From positions 62,001 to 126,000 of the forward strand of contig OZ025789.1 of assembly GCA_964019425.1 (NCBI GenBank): a stretch of 64,000 nucleotides of DNA, given 5' to 3'. The notes below the pieces were generated by a model that was not told where the DNA came from, ran no database searches, and saw only the letters and a program-made list of their open reading frames with translations. The first letter of the stretch is position 1. Every line of letters begins with the position of its first letter. Position numbers and translations under genes: made by a program. Of this stretch, positions 58,801 through 59,294 are shown piece after piece. The DNA is from Flectonema sp. DT1601. Taxonomy: Eukaryota > Euglenozoa > Diplonemea > Diplonemida > Diplonemidae.

Positions 58801-59294
58801 CACTCCGCTTGTCCCTGGTCCCAGTGGCATTTTCCGGACCTCCCTTGGCTGTCCCGGCAGTTCCCCTTGGCGCTCGAGTAGTATTCGTAGAAGTGTCCGG
58901 TTACCGTCGAGTACATCGCATGTCCGAAGTTGTAAGTCACACGTCGGGAAGCCCCATTTCCCGATGATGTCCTAAACTGAATTGACGATAAGGCCGCGGC
59001 ATATTCGGCGATCGTAGCTGACCCAGAGAGAGTCATGATACCAGTGCTCACATCAAAGTTAGCGCTGATTCCTCCAGTGCACGCGGTGCACGTCAAGGTG
59101 TCGGCTCCCCTAACGTATCCCTCCTCAATGTCCATCACAGCTCCAGAGATCGAGGTGCTACAATCACATGTGGCAGATGTGAATGTAATTTGACTGCAAT
59201 CGACATCAGGGAAAGGTGTCATTAGCACTCCCTGTTCATATTTCAATCCACTGCTCACTCCCAACAGTCCTAACAACGCAATGAGCTGCCTCAT
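21891..59294 (-). CDS. Giant type I membrane adhesin with 19 vWA domains and 3 C-type lectin cassettes (12,467 aa, single exon)
   Basis: One 37.4-kb reading frame with no intron. The start is the ATG at 59294; an upstream in-frame TTG at 59312 is not credible. A hydrophobic signal peptide covers residues 1-16. Nineteen vWA domains of about 230 residues each open with CP-hydrophobic-D and the metal-site motif, then FGRHPHGF. Their lead Asp lies at residues 492, 1046, 1700, 2325, 2859, 3394, 5017, 5544, 6404, 6927, 7432, 7944, 8466, 8983, 9510, 10024, 10514, 11018 and 11523. Between them run Cys-rich repeats of roughly 30-45 residues with a C-x-W-D core and a closing K-x-C. Three adhesin-repeat plus C-type lectin cassettes and an EGF-like array interrupt the series. 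An EGF module, one membrane span (about 12398-12421) and an acidic tail end the protein. N-glycosylation sequons are frequent. vWA MIDAS sites bind Mg/Mn and protein ligands, and lectin domains bind Ca and sugar, so a surface adhesin or matrix receptor is inferred. I recognise the domains, not the gene. Expected mass is above 1.3 MDa. Confidence 0.92.
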   Translation of the reverse strand: MRQLIALLGLLGVSSGLKYEQGVLMTPFPDVDCSQITFTSATCDCSTSISGAVMDIEEGYVRGADTLTCTACTGGISANFDVSTGIMTLSGSATIAEYAAALSSIQFRTSSGNGASRRVTYNFGHAMYSTVTGHFYEYYSSAKGNCRDSQGRSGKCHWDQGQAECALESQDILGLVGYLVTITDAQEERVASEKLHGEGWIGSGDVAKEGEWRWLTGPEGCPPYNLGVTGPQRSACDLGYPLPGSKTPCSGVDCGKGQLIGRGRGSGFVVANGAYTNWQSGEPNEYSRPCPGTCDTTGEDYGHYYASGKWNDYPNGHDHIEGFVCEWGGVGDLCMNPDDVFGTQVLIAGCHVYNNIGACDAHQPAGSCKWDDSKNPAECVEDGCHVYDNEGSCETNLLCDWDLTKSPAECVDAYCPTTHKAKDACNADSLGPCYWNANNAAGTQCQKRECSDIADKCDCLAASPDCVWDSANTHCVDPKVQCPPVDIAFLLDGSGSMSARFGSHAVGFYGMMEEMRDFLHAAELAPSSTSTYGIRASMVQFGKPGDSQTAQDTPPAGFVNCKAWVPVSGTTGGGAPLSGNYAALSKDVTFHENFFCRRWSQGKTILEPALREVDSIFGRDGSTRKKIVMIITDGALHDRDSDVRAAEDDLKTKYNAQIFGIVVRKATGHTRQDLRAEAKLKPLVSDPQDEHFLNVDLDHFKEQVLDQICDPKSVFGRGIAVNTVTVPLGCASKGSETDCMADLDCKWDSSISPSCTQSDCYPLCSETDCKAHPGCKWDNGNCKREEPGCTGKNQVDCKANDNCLWDAMWATDTCIDNPCRVHEDEQPCEAVSVQMGAPCSPPAGDPDYCFLSVCEYDPSKSPKCYPKKCLHTKEGTCNAEDGCEWVPVQTPPPAGPPSTLIEYCAEKICLYVSAPTCNADGKCEWDTALDKCVERPCVKHPDDVSCNADTACHWDTTGTPPVCTQTPCGGYSNTACLNDDKCMWQTKANPAYCAVKTCDKYNNPKDECKCSEDPDCTWVATDPKNPHCAIPSLAQCPDLDVAFIIDGSGSMWRSFGRHAHGYTALLEMLRDWVKTLPLTGEDHTVGAQSSVKGGTFRITFIQFSKANARPDEDHPTNCAIGQCTDGLLSGNLQELMGDIDWHEANYQRHWTYIHDALQDVADHTFLVSPPGRKQIVVIIADGGLTDINGDACSSGNSCNQCPFGCDQNWQPTYPGMLNKAQQDLRREKVVVFGVVMRRFTKRTHQDDYAELRLKPLVTDPKDDHFLNLQLDEIPSQLLNVFCDPSSPIGRSLIPPVDSTHFPCATWGFKDECNADKYCEWKQPKLRTCDSPTGCPELNCQAVPSQYTGLYRCANCKLQRATVICGAGVVSAIDGTCGTTHCKDCCEKDCCDKDPACAWSGTPKECTRKVCEHTDKTNCEGDADSLCVWDDNTRDCSKKPCAAVFVREACLNKTECLWDTGVDPPVCLQVPTCDGKSQADCLADPQCVYNCSLPTECRDSRCQYTTPGTCGVDSNCEWKNGACSEKLCSYTAQQPCDAAGCENCKWNTKSNQCEVDKCKVHTNQNNCNQDPLCVWDGTTPCVTDYCPSFGNDIVGCDHDPRCHWNTTTAPASCQPTVCTVAHNANYPPASKVADSCESDPNCKKGTDSKGDYCETAKCSDFLKNCECTKQPNCYWDSTASPKCRDVHVSACPDLDVVFVLDGSGSMSGTFGKHPHGYFGMVEMLRDWMQTLPLTGEDHTVGKGSTVVGGTFRLAFVQFSRTDEYWVCKNNNQGCTRSRKCRDPVPKGTCTDGELSGKLSELDVDLDWHETNYMGSVTYMAKALEDAVHVFQGSPSHRQHVLIVITDGAMNPKEPQSSVEIPRIRQNLDAMDVITFGVVVRKSAAHTKDDLDAEKTLKPITSDPHDDHFVNVPLDDMLEEVFKDFCDPAGRFGAAIQAHQNQGGGSTTPPATGASVPCSKWGVKLECRADQACDWQDQVPQKCAAADGCLNLNCLELSATQKASGFVCENCMLAGGSVTCTAGARNTANGMCVTTECEKHCLKPECDRATGCFWDQDKCQREVCEYPKQQDCVQDDLCDWNTTKVPAECDPKKCQHFAPGPCNADDKCKWDYSTGTCNPTVPDCTQTKDEQKCLADPSGLCDWDCVSDSCINKVCQFTDQGSCENSRDPECEWGDGANPLCHKKRCTGTIQAECLADTACNWDGAACAETKCYKHADEVTCSRDTDCDWDAVGCGLCVEKYCFDKHTGKDSCNTDQKGLCRWDDAANKCVDKLCSDYNKPALFDAKDMVCLCTEDPRCIVDRSVSPIVCVDQKYSSCPDLDVVVSFDASCSMDKTFGRHPSGFDALMEVMRDWVQKVPLTGEDSTKGISSDVKGGKLRVAFNSWDTGVRVAQCPTCSCNPKNGVTKGDGIPTLSIIPGTTPAVADTCGKLTGDRSQLLGDLDWYEGEALRCKTKVKEAEEWAGEIFKESPAHRQKVLLIITDGRIMDKDELGPAGRVLAAEGVKVFGILLRRRASATARDMANLVTLKEIVSNPKETHALSLQVDEALSIMDGFCDPNSPFGTYITQGSSTPQVTTCSQIGALVSCDAEKTCQWNSISLKCEDHPCFSHCEEKNCTTDPTNKCLWSATSECEKAVCKDFQNQPDCKSNKCQWDQAKDPACFEPECDATTEDACVNLGEKCMWDTSLRPPDCVKTPCYYNKTECVADPACTWDDVCADPVDQKCVPKRCTLDSHKNQAGCQADIYCVWSQQLSCEPAPCVNYPDEKCCDHDDSCHWDVSQAPAVCKQKYCPSTYPTTAHVDPCNGDGLCMWNSTTNECVDKVCNKMEECACKKDPDCFWSGVKCADKKYGECPVMDIILLLDGSGSMSRNFGRHPHGFYALVEILRDWVKTLPLTGEPAASPTPGGPLTGGVRLGFVQFSGKNRGWPWPWSRGSSNAIETRGNTGTGGHLSGLESEINDDLDWHENNYLGKGTMIQLGLEMVGDMFDRSHKVSSRKRILIIVTDGKIYDPDVLAPARQVLNQEQVQTFGIVLRRQSGHTKADTDAEKTLKPITSDPHDDHFQNLQIDEVASQVFADICDPNGVWGHLIVSSTNAPGQSGLHKPCDHYTDTHDCTQDAGCVWDTASTACADSPCTAHCDNPTCTADTVNLCAWNSTTGDCWKKTECAYTTIAECVKSPEKCVWDNVKDPKCQKEKCTPNTNIQDCLDDPDSCEWINVRGKDQCVEKKCRHPDKTTCETDPNCAWSADACNGTRSSCKEVLCKHTNAGECTADSRCSWDATGVVGSCKENLCAKYLDERCCDHKDACKWDITVTPPVCGDKKCPKIGVKDTCNNETDCMWDNSKRTCRDLDCSKYPTRCPCDKNSKCYWKPGAGLNGQGQCVAIEFGECPTLDIGVILDGSGSMASTFGSHPHGFYALVEMMRDWVGKLPLNGEDASVGLNSAANNGGVRVAFVQFSGKNYRRSQAKTASGARTTNGRLSGVLGELDADLDFHENNYYKKGTMIEKALVMAGDIFHGSPVDGRQRVLFIFTDGRIYDEQSLAPARAELDREGVQTFGIVVRKKDQHTKADLDAEKTLKPITSDPHDEHFRNIMIDDIPDLIGSICDPNGPWGHLIAKDPPKPTTGVHHPCPDYVTETPCSQDAGCVWSDVGGLCVNSPCLMHCLEPDCRNDKGNNCTWNSQNATCSKAEDPTCPCKFVTNDPQYNEQQCNADARCTWESNKCIYDECKTKGVGCTAVGQSCSDPNKDPCSPDDYVCDCIPPTTIFPSGAQPSQLPANCRLDECVATCPTCANDTCTSVGQTCNDPNPTMTHHSDWTCTCPPPSTGKATAAAADCKIDECVVQQDTCKNQTCLDPNMNAASKGDWMCICPPPSNKTNVGGRADCKVDECTLHGDICANVGQRCVDPNFNQQGDWKCECLPPTNGTMTAGPAICLLDECEKDCPTCEKDVCKTATTGEQKCHDPDKTASSTGDWTCECIPPMTGLGHAAPAHCNIDECLKVCATCANDTCSSQNQTCHDPNHDATSLSDWVCKCPPPATDIAIAAAATPCEDDECHDPKNEKVCTAAGQVCVDDDKKTRGTWECVCVVPPAVAAVRGQQVPAHCEYPGECNTDDDAKKKCTDLGFVCDDPNPMVDGNWVCMCAPPAIGTNVTLGTPTDCLLDECVVTCPTCAQTDTSPTNVCSAEGQLCVDNKQSHTDLGDWTCECVPPQVGTPAVAAPAKCQLDECVAVCSTCAQTQQGGSHTCTSVGQTCEDPNKSVDSVSDWMCTCVDPGRGVATAKQADCVCDECRNNTICLVAGQTCFDSVKTCPPQKDFKCECPPPTSGVMTGAPVATCEVDECVENGATCRAVGQTCRDPNAAKLHDWECMCPPPSVGIAITQQAKCVLDECVQTCPTCAGSTCSDAGQECEDPKMTLQSTNDWLCKCPPPSSNVATGKPAKCEEDECDTNGFKCTVDCRAGSLDCQQTCFDPNTSVNSTDDWRCVCPPPSSDFSIAKAAECTNDPCKHDNEQTCLSDPEGCEWKDLPTPGCSRKPCLHDKQSDCAADPMCDWSSGSGAVGNLANQMTYEKDVAVKPFEGLTCQTPGSWKNGCSCTTTIGSNVLPGATVDIEDGYLSGKDTLTCVACKSLGLTAEWHAVSGMLTISTGTADELAKAVASIEFSTSADNSGKRRITWNYGHGFYSSHTGSFYHFYPKSTCAGGACTWSDAQEQCASDSNQILGLRGYLITITSEVEDEVARMKLEGQGWMGASDVGEEGTWSWVTGPEGAAGGCQYSSTSSSCNLASEKGLPFGSGTGGNFAPAVDPNTGRDMYGNWANNEPNDFRGPCPGSCVKDGEDFGHFLWPSGEWNDYPGDHQRIDGYICEWGGIGEMCADVSDATGVTDLVAGVCVEKACVNDTETDCKANPKCSWVGGNVEPCVVAPCVEIPNEKECDKDPVCHWDVTVSPSLCTEKICNKNKDPTTCNVKDDCVWDDGANRCVDKVCDPFERCDCKAEPKCFWDTSSGSGKCVENRYGQCPTLDVVLLLDGSGSMSQNFGRHPNGFYAMMEMIRDWVKTLPLTGESHQVGANSTAPNGGMRMGVIQFSGIPISGGTAVDKAAIKSPIGVGSFGSLTGKLTELQSDIDYHEANYLQAGTYINQGLGWAGDMFRASPAGRKRVLIIITDGAIKDDDKLASARATLNQESVEVFGVVLRRQATHTSVDTLAEEKLKPITSDPHDDHFENLMIDELPTTVLNGLCDPNSKWGALLLPGAAAQNQSGVHKPCPQYVDQVLCTADAGCVFSSIGLECVDSPCVEHCNETRCTADTLNDCYWNASVAGLEGCWKNPLCSYQDDVTCEKDQKCDWNQTKRDCEERICNQQTEAECDLDPNGCEWDGLQQMCVEKPCKHTNSSACNSDALCEWDGCDGVTDGAQCIKKRCAAAPGAPALTEQACNSDQHCEWKSNACGLKQCTVHSDERCCDKDSSCHWDVSLTPAQCSVKHCATMNQDKPACNTDPLCTFNDSSTECVDKVCKDLDRCDCLAETKCFWNSLAPTPFCTETKFGQCPTLDLVLLLDGSGSMSAPFGRHPHGFYGLMEMLRDWMKTLPLNGEKADVGLNSAANTGEVRVGLIQFSGKNKNGPSSGRADAKGTPPGTGTETRLSGDFDELSADVDWHEANYYSRGTMIQKGLQMSADMFHQSPNDGRQRVLIIITDGRIYDPNTLQQARSELDTEQVKVFGVVVRRSAQHTKADLDAEETLKPITSNPHDAHFQNLQIDEVPEKVLGDICDPNGVFGSLVLGQAAQQGSGGANPASGGVHQPCPQHLRQAGCLADPGCVWFDNSLSCGDSPCLHHCEEKNCTADAANGCMWANGTICVREPKTGCEIYTGKPEDCKKQKDCQVDKDGSTCVDKKCNRDNEQGCLADPDDCVWNNLNQECTETPCKETEEGPCVASQDGCVWQTTIPLNSTVSAYARGQPMVPFPTVSCTVSGKCSCSDTVKGAAVDVEEGYVKGKDVLACDQCAGLGFEAEWHDVPGVLYLKSTTAKTMAEYAAAIATVTFTTTSDAGSPRKITWNYGHGFLSSATGHYYHYFSKTECQNVDPTASECHWGQAQAECESADNMILGLRGYLITITSEEEDQVAKMKLEGQGWMGAADKNDEGRWGWVVGPEGLDGGCTYAADQSGCDLTSQVGLVIGSGSGGSFVAATDANTGKPMYTNWEAGEPNNYKGACPGSCATEGENYAHFRWPSGEWNDFPGDHQRIDGYICEWGGVGELCVDPKDASGRVEVTAGTCVEEKCKADRKDPCVADPYCEWKDNNNNTNSTGCVQKKCTEYMTEIQCDRIEDCHWNPSISPAMCVEKPCAKLRDEPTCEADSDCAWDKDRTKCIEKDCNKLEKCDCVEDEKCYWKALASQPQQGSCVKVTYGECPTLDVVMILDGSGSMSQNFGRHPHGFYALMEMVRDWVKTLPLSGEKAVVGSNSGAGSEKLRVALVQFSGHPEHFTFGDIVNSVAFPPVGVGAGGRLTGDLAELSADVDWHEANYLEAGTYIEKALVRAGSIFKSSSPVDGRKRVLIIITDGKIQDDDKLAQAKNDLDGMDVQTFGIVVRRTNQLTQNDIDAETSLKPITSDPHDDHFLNLMIDEVPDKALNGICDPNGPWGHLIVDQAAIAAQTQAQQAGVHRPCPNYGNKVPCSSDVGCKWSDVLIACLDSPCVKHCTQEQCANSTGDCNWNSTVLECFNKEVCPGISDPNACDQNDKCSWNATGNKCIDTPCLHPDEPSCIADSTFDCTWDTVNGSCIETRCTQVDKTSCNQEAGCEWDEACGEGTCVGVPCQHADETECSKDVLCQWSQQSLTCSRKACAVYPDEKCCNHKDGCHWDVQQAPAVCAELPCRKFGEQVACSDERDCMWKDNKCVEKDCGEFEKCECDADPDCFFSISDGGSHCTFQRYATCPTLDVVLLIDGGASMSRAFGRHPNGFYALVEVVRDWAATLPLSGEAAGTTSMPQTKAMRLAMVQFAGSSQWPSSDEKQALSSPPGTGSGGRLSGVLSEVEADADFHEGNFMGESAAAQPDLKQTYLLGGLQKAVSLFQTSPFDGRKRVLIIVADGELNDKDSYTAARAALDQAQVHVFGIALRPFSTVSTDDVKTQQTLSGALSDPKDQHLQSLQVDEVASALKGLCDPNHAWGKFIADTSDGVACTLYASKDPCNKDDGCVWFDRTLSCGDSPCLAHCKQDNCTSADADNHCVWNQTLGACRKEELCNHPDTVECEKDDKCEVDPADKKTCIGKICDHDNQQGCLADPKGPCVWNESGKDCSKQPCVYFEPVFCNNDTECTWNRDADLCETIKCRWGQQVECEEKDGGICEWKNNACTFKPCKEHPDEKTCGKDDLCSWGTDCEVKYCKRYGEPGACDQDGECMWLNNTCVEKNCGEFEVCRCRKDGDCYWDKGTCKTSKFGECPTLDIVLVVDGSGSMSQSFGVHPHGFYGLMEMLKTWVQSLSLSGVPAGGSPLLDGKARVGFVQFSGIPTNKLPNGNVDAAQTTPAQIGTSGRLTGLRTELDAELEWQETNYMQGGTYIASALDTAADMFKESPGSLRKKVLLVFTDGEIKDVDRLKDARGRLENAGVVTFGVVVRRFLAHTAVDLDAENSLRPITSEPHVDHYLNLMLSEIPDALDGLCDPNSLWGKYVVDPQSQAGVHKPCRNYVDKTKCDSDPGCLYQEVLTACVDTPCIRHCEESECNGDQGNHCEWNSQEQVCYKKEICPHTTPQACNQDAMCAWNVTAGTGGECGEKPCLHPDENSCLADTEFECTWQTGSRECVLTPCQYPDSTTCGADSGCKWDNSCPDEECVVKPCEGAGSDAACTADSRCQWNGSCSAKVCSEYAGEQCCNAVDGCHWDVQQSPALCAQLPCRKFDQNGCKGEDECMWSDAKLTCVEKDCGVMDKCQCEGDADCFFSSTAVSSHCTFQRYGTCPTLDIVLLLDGGASMSRAFGRHPNGFYALVEVVKDWAATLPLSKEAAGQPSVANTKAIRLALVQFAGSSKWTSDDPRQATFSPPGTGSGGHLTGSLSEVRADAEYHMGAFLGGSLVTQPTTQQTYLLAGLEKAVSLFRASPVDGRRRVLIIVSDGELHDKDAYGQAMSELDQAQVRIFGAVIRPFGTRTAIDLRAEETLKQIVSSPASAHFQNILVDELATALNGICEPQHVWGRYVADVSEEVLPCPTVAEKDPCNKQSHCVWFDETLSCGDSPCLKHCKQDNCTADWPNQCQWKSGGCVKEEVCKHPTAARCLQDEKCEVADDGKTCIGKKCEHDNEQGCLADPDPCEWNNLAQTCGKRPCTYDAVATCEQDLNCTWNLDADYCELKKCSPYTEKGDCLTKPAAGLCEWVKQIGGNSLCETAPCKQYSSEKECNGDVICEWDTSIAPGTCNEKYCRRHCTKRGCNQATCKADAKCMTEGNSCVTKVCDKLSSDPCECHNDPDCFWIPSEQACVDTRYGTCPTLDLVVLFDGSGSMSNAFGRHPHGYFAEVEMLKSWVQGLPLSGEAAGTPSTVNRKTRVAFIQFSGVPQDSGSPVTGPIPGSALKTPSNTGTAGRLSGDAGELLADLSWHEANYMAQGTYIRAGLDMAAGIFQDSPLDGRRRALFIITDGAIQDKNLLASAQAKLSSQQVEVFGIVVRRFATHTQLDADAEETLKPITSDPHADHFVNVDMDELADVNGPLTKMCDPATGWGSGLAMQPVGGQHQPCRKYEGKTSCMSDRGCVWSETLLGCVNSPCVVHCSEAMCDGDVTNGCVGGWNELEKTCYRKEVCGGDNVVTCESEEGCEWNATATDCGEKRCHHKTEDSCLADTEAVCMWKDPTTCVLMPCVNHEARQECESDTEKSCMWTGDKTCVQKKCVYTAEVDCRSDALCDWQTSNLTCTVRPCVEYTEDKSCDADRRCHWDTSTSPGSCQLERCAKYPEQAMCEADSGCLWEKDLCVEKTCHKIPERCGCQQDPSCFWSNTGGRGRCEEQAYGKCPTLDVALVLDGSGSMSQSFGRHPHGFYAMMEMIRDWVKTLPLSGEDSAVGSNSVPSGGVRVGLVQFSGLAGSTGPTGGVVNSAQRTPPGVGANGRLSGDLAQLQADIEWHEDNYMKQLTFIEEGLVMASNMFAQDSPVDGRRKIIIIITDGVLMDGDKLSGVRSTLKQQQVLVFGIAVRRFSARTQGDIDAEAALKPVVSAPADEHFLSLMLDEVPTEVLTGLCDPASKWGRYVAGGGSGSIGLPAGAVPCEQFPSKGTCNQEKGCAWGDSAQVCGNTPCFQHCDDGPCTDDKENHCEWNGTESVCWKSKLCAHPDETSCAQDDECAWRNNTCAEKPCVHADEDACLADPEGCVYDSLLLTCSLEPCKTLKTEDGCSTEKEICEWDKHGLICKPKRCVSCGGNSTCCVEDESNKQWCEMNTTSNVCQEKPCVGYADEVSCHEDLVCEWDSAVAPGKCKEKFCSQYGESVSCNNEPACHWDFSTCSDKKCGDYAKDLTNTDEVHCACNSNPECFWHDNVCVDVHYGACPTMDIVVLFDGSASMANQFGRHPRGYAALLEMLRDWSLLLPLANDYGRADRNGTGYPVGLTRISFIQFSGNENKKVNGVVRGSSLSTPLSGVNGAAGGRLSGYMPELTVDLDWQEKNFMGGGSFLAESFDTAAGLLAGAPNDGRKKVVMVIIDGKIEDGDQTALAKSKLDAIGVHTVGIVIRKSQSHTAGDLEAEASLRPLVTEPQETHFTNLMIDELQENVFDKWCNPGTPWGRWLVNLGTTDSHLPCDFHHNSAECNRDSGCQWDDSLVRCANTPCLQLCSEKLCMSAEESLLCEYDAKDHACGKKKVCAAANANDCGSDPECWWSTTKDRCEPRPCQHITETACVSDTEEECVWVEDKCSLKKCSYNVSADCLADVECTWDQVASVCSEKPCQYVVMDLCVGDKQCKWESNKCVERPCAQHLDESSCHTDVGCKWDVDSSPAYCTETYCARWKAESDCDGDAACAWDSQQRGCVESRCDRFNGNQCACQEEAGCFWSGASDECVTSVFGACPPLDVAVVFDGSGSMSQAFGRHPHGYEALTTFLKEWVKKLPLNGDSYTAKEQTKATGMRVGFVQFSTPGAPRTTAGMVGTANGLLSGNLSELEKDIEYHNKNQMADRTFVEGALEHAVEIFRASPPTRKRVLILITDGKLNDADMLKAVRGSLDALSVQTFGVVIRRLDTRTQEDIDAEFALKPVVSLPTDEHFLNLKLDDVVTEVFEAICDPTKKFGALIAMREGAAHQPCAVYESAGSCLDDTWCVWSESLLGCVNTPCLSYGCSESECNAATSDFCGWTNGKSCERQPACPKHASPQLCDADTANACRWNGSTCQVRKCNHQAEDSCVTDPEGCEWATDDMVCTKTECTYTEEAKCTQAAAAEGCQWKAEEKLCVKDRCQSATCEANPWCCECAAHADEVTCNHDDKCHWSVDDAPSMCKVKYCSRFSEQGSCSTDPQQRCSWDSVDGECADKNCTKIGEPCPCNKDLGCFWDGSKKECVTGQFGGCPLMDVVIAMDSTTSMQGAFDRHPNGYYAMVEKIRDWVKGIPLSGTLGKAFKESPAQGVRVGVVQFAAEAGAIKSPQGVGSAGHVTGDLDELLKDLDFHEKNIVGTERAYIKSALDLTKGMLGSVTRKRILLVLTDSELKDAATTATVQNLRTLLGMQVQTFGLLLRPTTAFDASSSTAREALKMITSTVQDEHFADATIDELDSILWALCDPHKQFGALIAKSATGSGSASTPCPNHLEKDACDTDLSCRWSDRLLSCADSGCLAHCDNATCAEDHANLCSWIDGSCFKQPICSHADVSECLIDPGCDWNANKVKCEKKKCQHESESGCVEDLVGCEWESAHDACVERPCTYTSQDACGVDAKCTWDSKIRGTMAWGPCVLIPCQASDEAGCLADGKKCEWSTGTPECVPKKCTPYPDEMTCDHDDACHWNTEESPPGCTQKYCSKHAEQAACKTDSEKCKWSGQGCVELKCSDLKDGCSCKAVDRCTWDAKRSACLEGAFGGCPVMDIAVVFDGSGSMSQAFGRHPHGFYAMVEQLRDWVKTLPLSLESAGTMDPQAGGLRVGFIQFSAPKSAVRAPAGTGTGGRFSGVVAELSADLDFHEQAYAMESTYISQALDFAANLFQSSPAGRRKVLLIVTDGKIHDAAELNSARAALGGQGVEVFGVVLRRFKAHSEVDLEAEAVLSGIVSEPKADHYVNIPLDDFSREVLVDICNPNSKFGKIILNYQSLEGHHLPCGSFVTEKACYREAACKWNATQLACEWSMCHDECDEGSCNGAAGCVWDATFGECGRVVECSASEKLACEAMKYTVTDEGCRWYEGDSVCGPPPCTATTEDNCVADPYGCQFDEEAADKSKCVEKMCNAPDPVTCDGKDTCQWDLVIGSCVEKPCVPYKTEDVCGKHSYDCEWKGNTCTPLECVPYTNERDCAADASCEWKTAHAPAHCGVKVCRVNEDKPSCEGVESCVWDEAQRTCDEGVSQCKRFSKSCECGKTSGCMWKDDSCMASMYANCPAVDVVVLMDGSTSMAEVFGRHPHGFLAVTELLLDWVKTLPLADGEGSGAATKVLRTSGFRVGFAQFSASGAAKRTSTEGTKGLLSGSEAQLVDDLHWHEDQFRGSATVESYASQAMEMASVMLDESPADRKKVVIVVADGAIPDANLMKATRGRLEAQRATVFGIQVRRFSRPSAVSESDAETMKALVTEPVDSHFESVEMSELADVFAGLCNEATSFGYYVSEHGEPLHKGSCGEWESAAGCEVDSLCKWAAAGAECVRSACPSFCAEDACAGAAAEERCGWDAGSQSCQKQVCEFATQGACESTTDTESCRWETSTLSAAVCKPNVGCYALEEEVSCNADHSCSWNAAKPACEERSKCGVIGTKPTCDDRRECVWNTATSTCDDVEGCGLYPTESECDLSQKDDCAWSASSRVCIEKDCGVWDEGQKCEAALCVWVDGSNGTVAHCEDPKGCAVYAGEEAKCIEDAVCEWDAGVCKDKTGCPIYKDATICQKLRAPAARCEWDAPNVMCKDGEGCFMYSEMKKCGADDKCEWFEGAALPTGVKQPLCGKKCAMIGEATDCEDTQGCKWEEATCKKNDGCEDAGDRAGCNQMEWCTWDVNRCVTSLPCSEWSTKETCDVRSDGKCEWTGSECVVGGCPALNQTACVEDASCSWNGTCTQAGACKECPAGMSGKNCDQCDFKVVDGSCVVCDRDATCSGKGDCENNMCACDPGWGGADCSVRMCAPSGAYWYTAYPNKPVKAEMFTVIVHGCFSQKKKNSGKLALMKGQDCLATVNQGCMVSEGSKITITETCQAAGVANPMLEPKVGMELMMNVTAQISGEYTLCYAMEGEKWAPVETHDRAGSRIGQLEVLEEFNDDAGARGATLLTAGEACCEGLQLGEACLPAALILVLWILVIALIVFLAYSLMKSRNENAALDQEKKERKFDDFEMDDGNKKMLDDDDDDDVRSPEK
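24085..40115 (-). repeat. vWA domains 9-19, regular ~512-residue modules
   Basis: Eleven vWA domains in a row with no lectin cassette between them. Lead Asp residues are spaced 490-527 apart, mean about 512. Metal-site motifs: DGSGS in 9, 11, 13, 14, 16 and 18; DGSAS in 15; DGSTS in 19; DGGAS in 10 and 12; DSTTS in 17. So 10, 12 and 17 depart from strict DxSxS. Each module is one vWA followed by about 280 residues of Cys/Trp-Asp repeats. Domains 9-10 and 11-12 look like a duplicated pair. Confidence 0.88.
40565..41515 (-). other. Lectin cassette 3 of copy 2
   Basis: Residues about 5930-6245. The adhesin-type repeat (GYVKGKDVL, then AEYAAAIATV) is followed by a C-type lectin domain with GYLITITSE, GWMGAADKNDEG, EPN near 6189, WND near 6219 and CEWGG. 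It is closer to cassette 2 than to cassette 1, which suggests internal duplication of a cassette. The equivalent in copy 1 is 1790-2740. Confidence 0.85.
42003..44277 (-). repeat. vWA domains 7-8 with Cys-rich linkers (copy 2)
   Basis: Two complete vWA domains with canonical DGSGS metal sites (residues 5017 and 5544), 527 residues apart, lying between lectin cassettes 2 and 3. Both keep the FGRHP helix and the SDPHD/SNPHD-HF-N-L-IDE strand seen across the protein. Cys/Trp-Asp repeats fill the gap. Confidence 0.87.
44705..45635 (-). other. Lectin cassette 2 of copy 2
   Basis: Residues about 4555-4870. The same two-part structure as cassette 1: an adhesin-type repeat (GYLSGKDTL, then SGMLTIS) followed by a C-type lectin domain with GYLITITSE, GWMGASDVGEEG, EPN near 4808, WND near 4838 and CEWGG. 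It lies directly after the EGF-like array and before vWA 7. The equivalent in copy 1 is 5930-6860. Confidence 0.85.
45805..48137 (-). repeat. 14-unit EGF-like (DEC) array (copy 2)
   Basis: Residues about 3719-4497 hold 14 units of roughly 50-65 residues. Each opens with DEC (GEC in unit 8), then has C...GQ-C-x-DPN, W-x-C-x-C-PPP and a Cys just before the next DEC. Six Cys per unit and the DEC start recall Ca-binding EGF domains, but the proline-rich loop and the DPN motif are not typical, so this is called EGF-like only. The equivalent in copy 1 is 7030-9362. Confidence 0.75.
48475..57853 (-). repeat. vWA domains 1-6 with Cys-rich linkers (copy 2)
   Basis: Six vWA domains spaced 535 to 654 residues apart. 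Metal-site motifs are DGSGS in 1, 2, 3, 5 and 6, and DASCS in 4, which still fits DxSxS. Each domain ends in a C-D/N-P-N/S stretch, followed by several Cys/Trp-Asp repeats. Domain 1 differs most in its helix (FGSHAVGFYG rather than FGRHPHGF). The first six are more diverged from one another than domains 9-19. Confidence 0.88.
58262..59255 (-). other. Lectin cassette 1 of copy 2: adhesin-type repeat + C-type lectin domain
   Basis: Residues about 14-345. The first part has the pattern GYVRGADTL...TGIMTLSGSAT...AEYAAALSSI, which resembles repeats of bacterial RTX-type adhesins (family resemblance judged by eye). It is followed by a C-type lectin fold: GYLVTITD, GWIGSGD, WRWLTGPEG, the sugar-site motif EPN near residue 280, WND near 307, and the closing CEWGG. 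EPN plus WND is the classic Ca-dependent, mannose-type arrangement. The same cassette in copy 1 lies at about 19487-20480. Confidence 0.85.
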
